NCBI GenBank assembly: GCA_946187345.1
Contig: CAMHQD010000003.1
Coordinates: 1 to 64,000 of the forward strand
Origin: an uncultured Porphyromonadaceae bacterium
GTDB taxonomy: Bacteria; Bacteroidota; Bacteroidia; Bacteroidales; Muribaculaceae
Reading direction: 5' to 3'
Length of the DNA stretch: 64,000 nucleotides
The first letter of the stretch is position 1; each line of letters begins with the position of its first letter. Below, one piece after another: positions 9,495 through 18,360 of this stretch. The notes under the pieces are model-generated. The model was not told the DNA's origin and did not search any database. It saw only the letters and a program-made list of their open reading frames with translations. Made by a program: the position numbers and the translations under genes.

Positions 9495-9833
9495 ATGGAG
9501 AAATTTGAGAAGAAATATTACCGCATTGGTGATGTGGCCGAGTTATTGGGTATTCCCGAATCGACGTTGCGTTACTGGGAGACACAGTTCACCATTGTCA
9601 AGCCCCGTCGCAATGCCCGCAATGTGCGTTTCTATACGCCGGCCGATATTGAGGTAATCCGCAAAATCTATTATCTTGTCAAGGAGAAAGGGCTCAAACT
9701 TGATGCGGCCCAAGCCCAATTGCGTGTCAACCGCGACGGTATTGACAAGCGGTTTGAGGTCATCGACCGCCTCAAGGCTATCCGTGCCGACCTCAAGCAG
9801 TTGCTCAATGCAATGGAAGACGTTAATGCTTGA
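9495..9833 (+). CDS. MerR-family transcriptional regulator
   Basis: YYRIGDVAELLGIPESTLRYWETQF. Confidence 0.92.
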   Translation: MEKFEKKYYRIGDVAELLGIPESTLRYWETQFTIVKPRRNARNVRFYTPADIEVIRKIYYLVKEKGLKLDAAQAQLRVNRDGIDKRFEVIDRLKAIRADLKQLLNAMEDVNA

Positions 9834-9926
9834 CGGCAAATCAGTTGCTCAGCGTGATCACAAATCGCGAGACAGAAATTTGGCAATCTGATGTCAAAAA
9901 AATTTTTCTGTTTTATGATTTTTGTG

Positions 9927-9934
9927 TACCTTTG
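9927..9934 (+). promoter_or_regulatory. Bacteroidetes-type -7 element TACCTTTG
   Basis: Matches TAnnTTTG; about 50 nt upstream of 9986 CDS. Confidence 0.6.
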
Positions 9935-9985
9935 CCGTTGCTAACAATTAGATAACATCGTTAATAAATCTATCAAGTTTTCACA

Positions 9986-10393
9986 ATGGAAGTTACCGGA
10001 AAGATTATCGACAAGTTCGAGTTGCAGAAAGGCACTTCAAAGGCAGGCAACGAGTGGCAAAAACAATTATATCTGATGGAAGTCAACGAGAATAACTCTC
10101 AATATCCCAAGAAGTTTGTGTTTGACTTCTTTGGTAGCCGCGTCAACGAGTATCCGCTTGAGGTGGGCGACACGGTGACGTTGTCGTTTGACATCGAGAG
10201 TCGCGAGTTCAACGGCCGCTGGTACACCGACATCCGCGGCTGGCGTGCCGTCAAGGTTGATGGCGCCGCGGCACCGGCCGGTGCCGCGCCCGGTGCCGCC
10301 CCTGTTGACCTGGGCGCTCCCGCCATCAGCGGTGCCCCCATTGCCGCCGGTGACCTCACCGATGGCGGCAGCACCGATGACCTGCCTTTCTGA
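9986..10393 (+). CDS. DUF3127-like protein (OB-fold-like, acidic DDLPF tail)
   Basis: MEVTGKIIDKFELQKGTSKAGNEWQKQLYLME; C-terminal DDLPF. Confidence 0.8.
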   Translation: MEVTGKIIDKFELQKGTSKAGNEWQKQLYLMEVNENNSQYPKKFVFDFFGSRVNEYPLEVGDTVTLSFDIESREFNGRWYTDIRGWRAVKVDGAAAPAGAAPGAAPVDLGAPAISGAPIAAGDLTDGGSTDDLPF

Positions 10394-10421
10394 TTAGCCT
10401 CAAGCAGCAGTTAACTATACC

Positions 10422-10473
10422 GCGTGCCCACCCTCCGGGTCTGTATCTTTCACCGGCCTGACGGTGGGCACGC
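10422..10473 (+). terminator. Hairpin/terminator-like inverted repeat
   Basis: GCGTGCCCACC...GGTGGGCACGC 11-bp arms followed by tatttt. Confidence 0.6.
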
Positions 10474-10497
10474 TATTTTCCCATTATCCAGCAAGCC

Positions 10498-10845
10498 ATG
10501 GCACTGAAACACTTGGGCCTAAACAAAAAAGCGGCATTTGTCAGTCTCATGCTTGAGGTGATTAATGCCGATGACAATATCGATGCCACCGAGTTTATCC
10601 TTTTCAACGATATAAATGAGTTGGAGAGAATAGGCACTGACGCTTTTGAGTTGGGCAAAAAGTTTGATTTGGAGTTGGCCTTGGCTACTCTCAAACGTTG
10701 CTCATCGGCAGTGAAGTGTGAAATTGCCACGTGGCTTATCTGCCTTGCCGAGTCCGATGGCACAATTCAGGCTCCTGAACGTGTCACACTCCACATGATA
10801 TTTGACAGACTCGGCATCCTTGACGAACTCCCAAAGGAAAAATGA
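10498..10845 (+). CDS. TerB-like small protein
   Basis: 115 aa helical, pattern AAFVSLMLEVINADDNIDATEF...CLAESDGTIQAPE. Confidence 0.55.
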   Translation: MALKHLGLNKKAAFVSLMLEVINADDNIDATEFILFNDINELERIGTDAFELGKKFDLELALATLKRCSSAVKCEIATWLICLAESDGTIQAPERVTLHMIFDRLGILDELPKEK

Positions 10846-11333
10846 CCGATTTTGCCGCTATAGATTTTGAGACCGCTAATAGTGAGCGCACCAGCGTCTG
10901 TGCCGTTGGCGTTGTTATTGTGCGTGACAATACCATCAGCGGCAAGTTATACTCCCTAATCAAGCCAGAACCCAATTATTACAACTATTGGTGTCGTCGC
11001 GTGCATGGTCTCGGACCCGAGGATACCGACACGGCGCCGGTTTTTCCGGACGTGTGGCGGCAAATCCGGCCGTTAATCACCGGTCTGCCGCTCGTGGCGC
11101 ATAACAAAGCGTTTGACGAGACGTGCCTGCGAGCAGTGATGCGCTGTTACGGTATCGATTGGCCGGACTTGGTGTTCTACTGCACGCTACAAGCCTCGCG
11201 CCGGGCAATGCCCGAGTTGCCGGACCACCGGCTTGACACCGTTGCGGCGGCCATTGGCCATCCAATGTCCAATCACCATAACGCCCTCGCCGATGCCGAG
11301 GCCGCGGCCCACATCGCCATCGAACTGATGTGA
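10842..11333 (+). CDS. DnaQ-like 3'-5' exonuclease domain protein
   Basis: FAAIDFETAN (Exo I), LVAHNKAFDETCL (Exo II), HNALADAEAAAHI (Exo III). Confidence 0.9.
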   Translation: MTDFAAIDFETANSERTSVCAVGVVIVRDNTISGKLYSLIKPEPNYYNYWCRRVHGLGPEDTDTAPVFPDVWRQIRPLITGLPLVAHNKAFDETCLRAVMRCYGIDWPDLVFYCTLQASRRAMPELPDHRLDTVAAAIGHPMSNHHNALADAEAAAHIAIELM

Positions 11334-11440
11334 GACACCCCTCAAACGTTCATAGAGAAGATGACTGCCTGATTTTTACGGGAAGTCGCGGAATAATATA
11401 TATTTTCGGAAAAATTCGGATTTTTTCGTGAGAAATTTAG

Positions 11441-11448
11441 TAACTTTG
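11441..11448 (+). promoter_or_regulatory. -7 element TAACTTTG
   Basis: Ends 5 nt before the ATG of 11454 CDS. Confidence 0.6.
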
Positions 11449-11453
11449 CACTC

Positions 11454-12425
11454 ATGACAATAATGGATGAAATACGGCGGATGTTGGGCGACGACATCGT
11501 TCGCTTGAACAACATCATCGCCGACACCCTGCGCAGCGATAGCATGATGACCAACGCTATCGTCACTCAATACCTGCGCACCAAGGGCAAGCAGTTGCGC
11601 CCAATCCTGGTGCTGCTGAGCGCGCGCTTCTTTGGCGACATCACCGATGCCGTGCTCTACGGCGCGGCGGCCATCGAGATGCTGCACAACGCGTCGCTCA
11701 TCCACGACGATGTGATTGACAAGGCCGGCAACCGCCGCGGCAATCCCACCATCAATAGCGTGTGGGACAACCACGTGGCGGTGCTCATTGGTGACCTTTT
11801 TGTTAGCGGCGCCCTGCAGGCGGCCGTCCATACCGGCAGTCCTCGCGTGCTGCAATCGCTGGCCGCCATGGGGCGCGACCTGTCCACAGGCGAGATCAAC
11901 CAGATTGACACCGCGCGCCGGCATCTCATCGACGAAGATACCTATATGGACAACATCCGCCGCAAGACGGCGTCACTCTTCGTGAGTTGCGTCACCGTTG
12001 GCGGTATCACCGCCGGCGCCGACGACGACACCATGCGGGTGCTCACGTCCTACGCCAAGTTGCTCGGCCTCTGTTTCCAAATCAAGGACGACATCTTCGA
12101 CTACTACGACCTGGCCGGAGTGGGCAAGCCCACCGGCAACGACCTTCGCGAGGGCAAACTCACCCTGCCGCTCATCCACGCCCTGGGTCACGACACCGAC
12201 GAGGCCTGTGCCATGCGTCAACTCATCACCGACGGCAACCTCGACGAGGCCGCTATCGCCGGACTGGTGGACTATGCCAAGCGAGCCGGCGGCATCGACT
12301 ATGCCCAAAGTGTGATGCACAACCTGCGATACCGTGCCGCAACGCTGCTCGACCCATACGCCGGCAACCCCGTCACACCGCTGCTGTTGGGACTGCTTGA
12401 CTATATCATCAACCGCGACCATTAG
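11454..12425 (+). CDS. Polyprenyl synthetase family protein
   Basis: KGKQLRP, LIHDDVID, GDLFVSGAL, FQIKDDIFDYY motifs. Confidence 0.95.
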   Translation: MTIMDEIRRMLGDDIVRLNNIIADTLRSDSMMTNAIVTQYLRTKGKQLRPILVLLSARFFGDITDAVLYGAAAIEMLHNASLIHDDVIDKAGNRRGNPTINSVWDNHVAVLIGDLFVSGALQAAVHTGSPRVLQSLAAMGRDLSTGEINQIDTARRHLIDEDTYMDNIRRKTASLFVSCVTVGGITAGADDDTMRVLTSYAKLLGLCFQIKDDIFDYYDLAGVGKPTGNDLREGKLTLPLIHALGHDTDEACAMRQLITDGNLDEAAIAGLVDYAKRAGGIDYAQSVMHNLRYRAATLLDPYAGNPVTPLLLGLLDYIINRDH

Positions 12426-12508
12426 TAGCATGTAGCACGTAGCACTGGGGGTTGGCCATGCCGCGCCCCCAGGCGCCGGCCATCTAACATCTAACATCTA
12501 ACATCTAT
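12425..12508 (+). repeat. Heptamer arrays: GTAGCAY x3 then CATCTAA x3 + CATCTAT
   Basis: 12425-12445 and 12481-12508 have exact 7-nt period; a CTGGGGG/CCCCCAG hairpin lies between them. Confidence 0.85.
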
Positions 12509-12585
12509 TAGTATACTTCCCTATAGCAACAGCAAGCCCCCCTCCTTTAGGAGGGGTGGGGGGGAGGCCAATCTTAACAACCGCA

Positions 12586-14142
12586 ATGCTTGCACGAACC
12601 ATTGGAGCCGCTGTACGCGGCATAGACGCCATCCGCGTCGATATCGAGGTCAGTGTCGACACCGGCGTGGGCTATACCCTCGTGGGCCTGCCCGATGTCG
12701 CTGTCAAGGAGGGAAGCGAGCGCGTGCGTTGCGCCATGCAGCAGTCGGGCATACGCTTCCCGGGGCGCAAGGTGGTGATTAATATGTCGCCGGCCGATGT
12801 CAAGAAAGAAGGCAGCGCCTACGACCTGCCGCTTGCCATCGGCATCATGGCCGCCAGCGAGAACGTGAGCATGGATCGTCTGGGACGCTATATGCTCATG
12901 GGCGAACTGGGACTGGACGGCAGCGTGCGGCGCATTCGCGGCGCCCTGCCTATGGCTATCGTGGCACGCTCGATGGGGCTTGACGGCTTTATCCTGCCAC
13001 ACGATAACGCCCGCGAGGCTGCCGTGGTCAACAACCTCACCGTTTACGGTGTGGACAACCTCACCCAGGTGGTTGACATCCTCAACGGCGTGCCATCAGT
13101 AGAGCCGACAGTGGTCGACACACGCGCCGAGTTTGCCGCGCGCCAGGGCGATTTTCCGTTTGACTTTGCCGACGTCAAAGGCCAGGAGGGCGTCAAGCGC
13201 GCCTTTGAGGTGGCATGTGCCGGCGGACACAACATTCTGCTGGTGGGCAGCCCGGGAAGCGGCAAGAGTATGATGGCCAAGCGACTGCCCAGCATCCTGC
13301 CGCCACTCACCCTCCAAGAGGCACTCGAGACGACCAAAATCCACAGCGTGGCCGGCAAACTCGGCAGCGATACCACGCTGATGACCACGCGCCCGTTCCG
13401 CTCGCCACACCACACCATCTCGCCGGTGGCCCTCGTGGGCGGTGGCTCTTACCCCACACCAGGCGAAATCTCGCTGGCACACAACGGCGTGCTCTTCCTC
13501 GACGAGTTGCCCGAGTTCCCGCGCGGCGTGCTCGAGGTGATGCGGCAGCCGCTCGAGGACCGCGTGATCAGCATCTCCCGGGCGAAATATTCCACCGAAT
13601 ACCCGGCCTCGTTTATGCTCGTGGCCTCGATGAACCCGTGCCCATGCGGCTACTACGGACACCCCCACAAGCAATGCGTGTGTACCTACTACCAGCGCAG
13701 CCAGTACATGAGCAAGATATCTGGGCCGCTGCTCGACCGCATCGACCTGCAAATCGAGGTGCAGCCCGTTGAGTTCGACGACATCTCAAGCCGCGAGAAG
13801 GGCGAGCCAAGCGCCGCCATCCGCCAGCGCGTCATCGCCGCACGCAACATCCAAGCCGAACGTTTCGCATCCTACAAGGGCATCTACTGCAACGCCCAGA
13901 TGACCTCGGCGATGCTCCACCAATTTGCCGAGCCCGACGAGGCGGGGCTGAAGAAACTGCGCGATGTGATGACCCGCGCCAACATGAGTGCGCGAGCCTA
14001 CGACCGCATCCTCAAGGTTGCCCGCACCATCGCCGACCTCGCCGGCAGCGAGCGTGTCACGTCCCAACACATCATGGAGGCCATCGGCTACCGCAACCTC
14101 GACCGCAGCGGCTACCTCGCCCCCGACGCCTCCTTGCTCTAA
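12586..14142 (+). CDS. YifB family Mg-chelatase-like AAA ATPase (ComM)
   Basis: VDIEVSVDTGVGYTLVGLPD, LLVGSPGSGKSMMAKRLPSILPP, FRSPHHTISPVALVGGG, ASMNPCPCGYYG. Confidence 0.96.
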   Translation: MLARTIGAAVRGIDAIRVDIEVSVDTGVGYTLVGLPDVAVKEGSERVRCAMQQSGIRFPGRKVVINMSPADVKKEGSAYDLPLAIGIMAASENVSMDRLGRYMLMGELGLDGSVRRIRGALPMAIVARSMGLDGFILPHDNAREAAVVNNLTVYGVDNLTQVVDILNGVPSVEPTVVDTRAEFAARQGDFPFDFADVKGQEGVKRAFEVACAGGHNILLVGSPGSGKSMMAKRLPSILPPLTLQEALETTKIHSVAGKLGSDTTLMTTRPFRSPHHTISPVALVGGGSYPTPGEISLAHNGVLFLDELPEFPRGVLEVMRQPLEDRVISISRAKYSTEYPASFMLVASMNPCPCGYYGHPHKQCVCTYYQRSQYMSKISGPLLDRIDLQIEVQPVEFDDISSREKGEPSAAIRQRVIAARNIQAERFASYKGIYCNAQMTSAMLHQFAEPDEAGLKKLRDVMTRANMSARAYDRILKVARTIADLAGSERVTSQHIMEAIGYRNLDRSGYLAPDASLL

Positions 14143-14208
14143 CAAGCCGTCAGGGACTCGCACTGCAGGCCGGCTTCTGCCGGGCCGCGCAGGCCACGCG
14201 TGGCAAAA

Positions 14209-14262
14209 GTTTACCGTTGACACTCTACCGTGCGCTGCTATTTCGGTTAACGGTAAGCGATG
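14209..14262 (+). repeat. GTTGACC/GTGCGTTG-core element, copy A
   Basis: GTTTACCGTTGACA...GTGCGCTGCTATTTCGGTTAACGGTAA aligns with 40047-40113. Confidence 0.7.
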
Positions 14263-14300
14263 ACTTTTTATAAAAAATTGTTTTATAAAAGTATTATAAT

Positions 14301-14308
14301 TATCTTTG
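14301..14308 (+). promoter_or_regulatory. -7 element TATCTTTG
   Basis: TAnnTTTG upstream of 14340 CDS. Confidence 0.6.
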
Positions 14309-14339
14309 CATAAAATATAACACACTTATTTTTAATATT

Positions 14340-15044
14340 ATGGAGCATTTGGTGGTGTTGACGGGGGCGGGGATGTCGGCCGAGAGCGGCATCGCGACGT
14401 TTCGCGATGAGAACGGGCTGTGGCGCAATTTCAACCCGATGGAACTGGCGAGCGTGAGCGGCTTTAGGCGCAACCGTGAGGCGGCGCTTGAATTTTACAA
14501 CGCGCGGCGGGCGCAACTGGCCACCGTGGAGCCTAACCACGGCCACAAAGTGCTCGCGGCGTTGGAGAACAACTACCGCGTGGACATCATCACACAAAAC
14601 GTTGACGACCTGCATGAGCGCGCCGGTTCGACGAGTGTGCTGCACCTGCACGGGCAGTTGGCTCTCGTGACGGGCATCAACAACCCCAATGACCCGCGTT
14701 GTATCCGCCCTAAGCCGCTGACGGAGCCTATCGGAATGGACGAGAAAGCGGCCGACGGCTCGCGGCTGCGGCCCTACGTGGTGTTCTTCGGCGAACCGGT
14801 GCCGAACATTCGCCGGGCGACGGAACTGGTGGAGAGCGCCGACATTTTTGTGGTAATCGGCACGTCGCTCCTGGTCACGCCGGCCGCCGACCTGCTCCAT
14901 GCGCCACACTGGAATGCCGCGCGCTACGTCATTGACCCGGGCGATGTGCCGTCGGCCGTCAATTTAGGCTACAAACACATTCGCGCCGGTGCCTCGGCCG
15001 GCCTCGACGCCCTTGCCGAAATTCTGCTCGCCACCGGAGATTGA
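14340..15044 (+). CDS. Sirtuin-like NAD-dependent protein deacylase
   Basis: LTGAGMSAESGIATFRD, ITQNVDDLHERAG, LHLHG, VVFFGEPVP. Confidence 0.95.
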   Translation: MEHLVVLTGAGMSAESGIATFRDENGLWRNFNPMELASVSGFRRNREAALEFYNARRAQLATVEPNHGHKVLAALENNYRVDIITQNVDDLHERAGSTSVLHLHGQLALVTGINNPNDPRCIRPKPLTEPIGMDEKAADGSRLRPYVVFFGEPVPNIRRATELVESADIFVVIGTSLLVTPAADLLHAPHWNAARYVIDPGDVPSAVNLGYKHIRAGASAGLDALAEILLATGD

Positions 15045-15173
15045 TTTCTTAGACATAAGCCTGAATTCCGCAACTCGATACTTTTATCTTGAAAATTTTC
15101 GTGACTATATTTAAGGTTGCGGATTTTAGGATAAGTATTTTTCGGGAAACATGCCATAAAAATCGGAGATATT

Positions 15174-15256
15174 TTCGCTGAATTTTTGGAGTACTACTTC
15201 AGATTTTCGCTGAAATTTTGAAGTGCCACTTCAGATTTTCGCTGAAATTTATGGGA
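15174..15256. repeat. 32-bp tandem repeat, about 2.6 copies
   Basis: TTCGCTGAAWTTTTG-RAGTRCYACTTCAGATT starts at 15174, 15206 and 15238. Confidence 0.8.
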
Positions 15257-15524
15257 TTTTCCCGTGAATGCACCAGGTTGGCATCCGATATATATCGGTG
15301 ATACTATTCCTCCTGGAATGGGTAATCCATAAGGATACACACCAATGCGTTATTCTCCTCCACAATAGAGTTTAACCGGGAGGATATTAGAATCTATTGT
15401 ACCTGAGCCTGCAGCAAAGTATTTGCCCGAAAGTTGGTTTGAGTAATCCATTTACATTTTGGCATATTTTTTGCATTAACACATTATATCATCTCATGAT
15501 TATTTTAATTATTTTCTTATCATT

Positions 15525-15725
15525 ATGGAGACTATTATTAAAACAATAGTTGATATGGGTGTCATTATTCTTGAAATGATAGCCCAAACGAATAGATGGG
15601 GGTCTTTAGAAGGACTGCTGATAATTCTTTTGTCGTTGCCTATCCTACCCTGCCTTATGATAATCGGTGTTTCCATTTTGCGATGGTTTATGCGATGGTT
15701 TATTGTAAAGTTTGAAGTAAAATAA
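15525..15725 (+). CDS. Small hydrophobic hypothetical protein
   Basis: 66 aa ORF with hydrophobic segments in AT-rich island. Confidence 0.4.
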   Translation: METIIKTIVDMGVIILEMIAQTNRWGSLEGLLIILLSLPILPCLMIIGVSILRWFMRWFIVKFEVK

Positions 15726-15736
15726 TTATTCAACTT

Positions 15737-16219
15737 ATGGAATCTATCTTCCAAGCACTCTGCGGAGTATTATTCTTAATTGGAGTTGCATTCGGCTTTA
15801 ATTATGAGGAGATTAGCGTCTATGTGTGTATCTATCTATGGCCAGCCCTTTGTTGTATCATGATTGCGGCTGTCCTTATTGCCGCAATTTATAATTGGAT
15901 AAAGAAAATGTCATTTTGGACTATTTTAAATCTTATGGCTTCATCTTCCGTTGCCATTTGGTTCTTTAAGTTGACCAATCAATTTTACGATCATTATGAA
16001 TTCCTCGAGGTAGAGCCATATGAAATGGTGCATTATCAATTTGTGACTTGCCAGAATGATTTGATAGCGATTGCCGATAGAGTGGGCATGACCTATGCCG
16101 AAGTGAATATTTATATATATTGCTATCTTTTTGCCGCGATCGCTCTTTTCACATGGTTATGGTTTGAAATTACATATCCAAAAAAATGGATTATTAATCG
16201 TCTATGGAGACGAGAATAG
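15737..16219 (+). CDS. Hypothetical multi-TM membrane protein
   Basis: 160 aa, several hydrophobic segments, AT-rich. Confidence 0.55.
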   Translation: MESIFQALCGVLFLIGVAFGFNYEEISVYVCIYLWPALCCIMIAAVLIAAIYNWIKKMSFWTILNLMASSSVAIWFFKLTNQFYDHYEFLEVEPYEMVHYQFVTCQNDLIAIADRVGMTYAEVNIYIYCYLFAAIALFTWLWFEITYPKKWIINRLWRRE

Positions 16220-16263
16220 TATTTTTTAAGTTAATAGTTTGACACCTCAGACTATTTGCTTGT

Positions 16264-16304
16264 GATAGAGGGTGAGCCATAATTCAGTTATGACTCACCC
16301 TATC
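16264..16304. terminator. Bidirectional terminator-like hairpin between convergent genes
   Basis: GATAGAGGGTGAGcCATAA...TTATGaCTCACCCTATC. Confidence 0.7.
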
Positions 16305-16331
16305 TTCTGTTCTATTTCTTTTTCTTATTAT

Positions 16332-17273
16332 CTATCGGTCCTCGATTAGGGTGCCGGTGAGGCCCCGGAGGGCGGCGCGGGCCGTAGTGAGCGAGGTGAT
16401 GAGGGCGGTGCCGCCGTGGCTGTGCTCCACAAAGTCGAGGCAGGACTCTACCTTGGGCAACATACTGCCGGGGGCGAAATGGCCTTGGGCGATGTACTCG
16501 CGCGCCTGTGCCGCGTTGAGGCGGTCGAGGTCTCGCTGGGAGGGCTGACGGTAGTTGATTGACACCTTCTCGACGGCGGTGAGGATAACAAGCATATCGG
16601 CACCGAGGTCGAGGGCGAGGCGCGCGCTGGCGCGGTCTTTGTCGATAACGGCCGCCACGCCGGTGTAGTCGCCCGGCGCGTTTTCCACAACGGGGATGCC
16701 TCCGCCGCCCACGGTGATGACCACCGTGCCGGCCTCGACGAGGCGCTCCACCACGGGCAGTTCCACAATCTTGACGGGCATGGGCGAGGGCACGACGCGG
16801 CGGTAGCCGCGGCCGGCGTCCTCAACAAAGGTGTAGCCCGTCGCGGCGGCGATGCGCTCGGCCTCGTCTTTACTGTAGAACATACCCACGGGCTTGGTGG
16901 GATGATGGAAAGCCTCGTCGGCACCGTCCACGACAACCTGCGTGACCACTGTGGCACACGGGCGGTTGATGCCGCGCCGCGCCAATTCGCGCGTCACGGC
17001 CTGCTGCAGGTGGTAGCCGATGTAGCCTTGCGTCATCGCGCCACACTCGGGGAATGGCATTGCCGGAGTACCCCCACCGTGGCCGGCGGCATACTCAAAG
17101 GCGAGGTTCACCATGCCCACCTGCGGGCCGTTGCCGTGGCCGATGACCACGTCATATCCTTCCTCAACGAGGTCGACGATGGTTGAGGCCGTGCCGTCCA
17201 CCAGAGCCAGTTGCTCCTCGGGCGTCTTGCCCAGGGCGTTGCCGCCCAAGGCAATCACTATTCGTTTGTTCAC
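16332..17273 (-). CDS. arcC: Carbamate kinase
   Basis: RIVIALGGNALGKTPEEQ, IGHGNGPQVGMVNLA, VVENAPGDYTGVAAVIDKD. Confidence 0.96.
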   Translation of the reverse strand: MNKRIVIALGGNALGKTPEEQLALVDGTASTIVDLVEEGYDVVIGHGNGPQVGMVNLAFEYAAGHGGGTPAMPFPECGAMTQGYIGYHLQQAVTRELARRGINRPCATVVTQVVVDGADEAFHHPTKPVGMFYSKDEAERIAAATGYTFVEDAGRGYRRVVPSPMPVKIVELPVVERLVEAGTVVITVGGGGIPVVENAPGDYTGVAAVIDKDRASARLALDLGADMLVILTAVEKVSINYRQPSQRDLDRLNAAQAREYIAQGHFAPGSMLPKVESCLDFVEHSHGGTALITSLTTARAALRGLTGTLIEDR

Positions 17274-17288
17274 TTGAGTAATTAGTAA

Positions 17289-18281
17289 TTAGTTGAGGGT
17301 AGCGTAGATGACGGCTTTGATGGTGTGCATACGGTTCTCGGCCTCGTCAAAGACACGCGACTGCGGTCCGCGGAACACGCTGTCGGCGACTTCCATCTCT
17401 TTGAGGCCGAATTTCTCGTAAATCTCGCGGCCGATGGTTGTCTCCAGGTCGTGGAACGACGGCAGGCAGTGCATGAAGATGGCGTCCGGGGCGGCGTTGG
17501 CCATCACGGCCTCGTTCACCTGATAAGGGCTGAGCAACTTGATGCGCTTCTCCCACAGTTCGGCCGGCTCACCCATCGACACCCAGATGTCGGTATAAAT
17601 CACGTTAGCGCCACGCGTGCCCTCCTCCACATTGTCGGTGAGGGTGATAGTGCTGCCGTTCTGGTCGGCAATACGGCGGCAGGTGGCCACCAGTTCGGCG
17701 TCAGGCATATTCTCCGCGGGGCCGCAGGCCACAAAGTTTATGCCCAGTTTGGCCGAGACGACCATGAGCGAGTTGGCCACGTTGTTGCGCGCGTCGCCCA
17801 TAAAGACCATTTTCAGGCCCTTGTAGCGGCCGAAGTTCTCCTCGATGGTGAGCACATCGGCGAGCATCTGTGTGGGGTGGAACTGCGTGGTGAGACCGTT
17901 CCACACGGGCACGCCGGCATAGCGCGCGAGGTCCTCGACAATCTGCTGGTCAAAGCCGCGGTACTCGATGCCGTCATACATGCGGCCCAGCACCTTGGCC
18001 GTGTCCTCGAGCGACTCCTTCTTGCCCATCTGCGACGAGCCCGGGTCGAGGTATGTCACGCCCAGGCCCAGGTCGTTGCCGGCCACCTCAAACGAGCAAC
18101 GCGTGCGCGTCGACGTTTTCTCAAACAGCAGCACGATGTTCTTGCCGGTGAGCCATTTGTGGGGCGTGCCGGAACGCTTCATGCGCTTGAAATCCTTGGA
18201 GAGTTCAAGCAGATATTTAATCTCGTCGGTTGTGAAATCGAGTAACTTCAGGAAACTTCTTCCCGCTAAACTTCTTGGCAT
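17289..18281 (-). CDS. Ornithine carbamoyltransferase
   Basis: FEKTSTRTRCSFEVA (STRT), VWNGLTTQFHPTQMLAD, FMHCLPSFHD. Confidence 0.96.
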   Translation of the reverse strand: MPRSLAGRSFLKLLDFTTDEIKYLLELSKDFKRMKRSGTPHKWLTGKNIVLLFEKTSTRTRCSFEVAGNDLGLGVTYLDPGSSQMGKKESLEDTAKVLGRMYDGIEYRGFDQQIVEDLARYAGVPVWNGLTTQFHPTQMLADVLTIEENFGRYKGLKMVFMGDARNNVANSLMVVSAKLGINFVACGPAENMPDAELVATCRRIADQNGSTITLTDNVEEGTRGANVIYTDIWVSMGEPAELWEKRIKLLSPYQVNEAVMANAAPDAIFMHCLPSFHDLETTIGREIYEKFGLKEMEVADSVFRGPQSRVFDEAENRMHTIKAVIYATLN

Positions 18282-18289
18282 AATCTTTA

Positions 18290-18360
18290 GTCGTTTGTTG
18301 TTAGTCGTTAATCGTTAGTTTTTGGGTGCAGCCACAAGGAGGCTGCACACGGGACGCGTC
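18290..18360 (-). repeat. TTAGTCG-heptad / CAGCCAC-hairpin element
   Basis: GTCGTTT GTTGTTA GTCGTTA ATCGTTA GTTTTTG (five 7-mers) then GCAGCC-hairpin and CACACGGGACG. Confidence 0.8.

Noticed and set aside
15350-15451. 33-codon minus-strand ORF in AT-rich island
   Set aside because: Too short to call as a gene without conservation or expression evidence; downstream in-frame sequence (RIGVYPYGLPIPGGIVSPIYIGCQPGAF) might indicate a decayed gene but is unproven.
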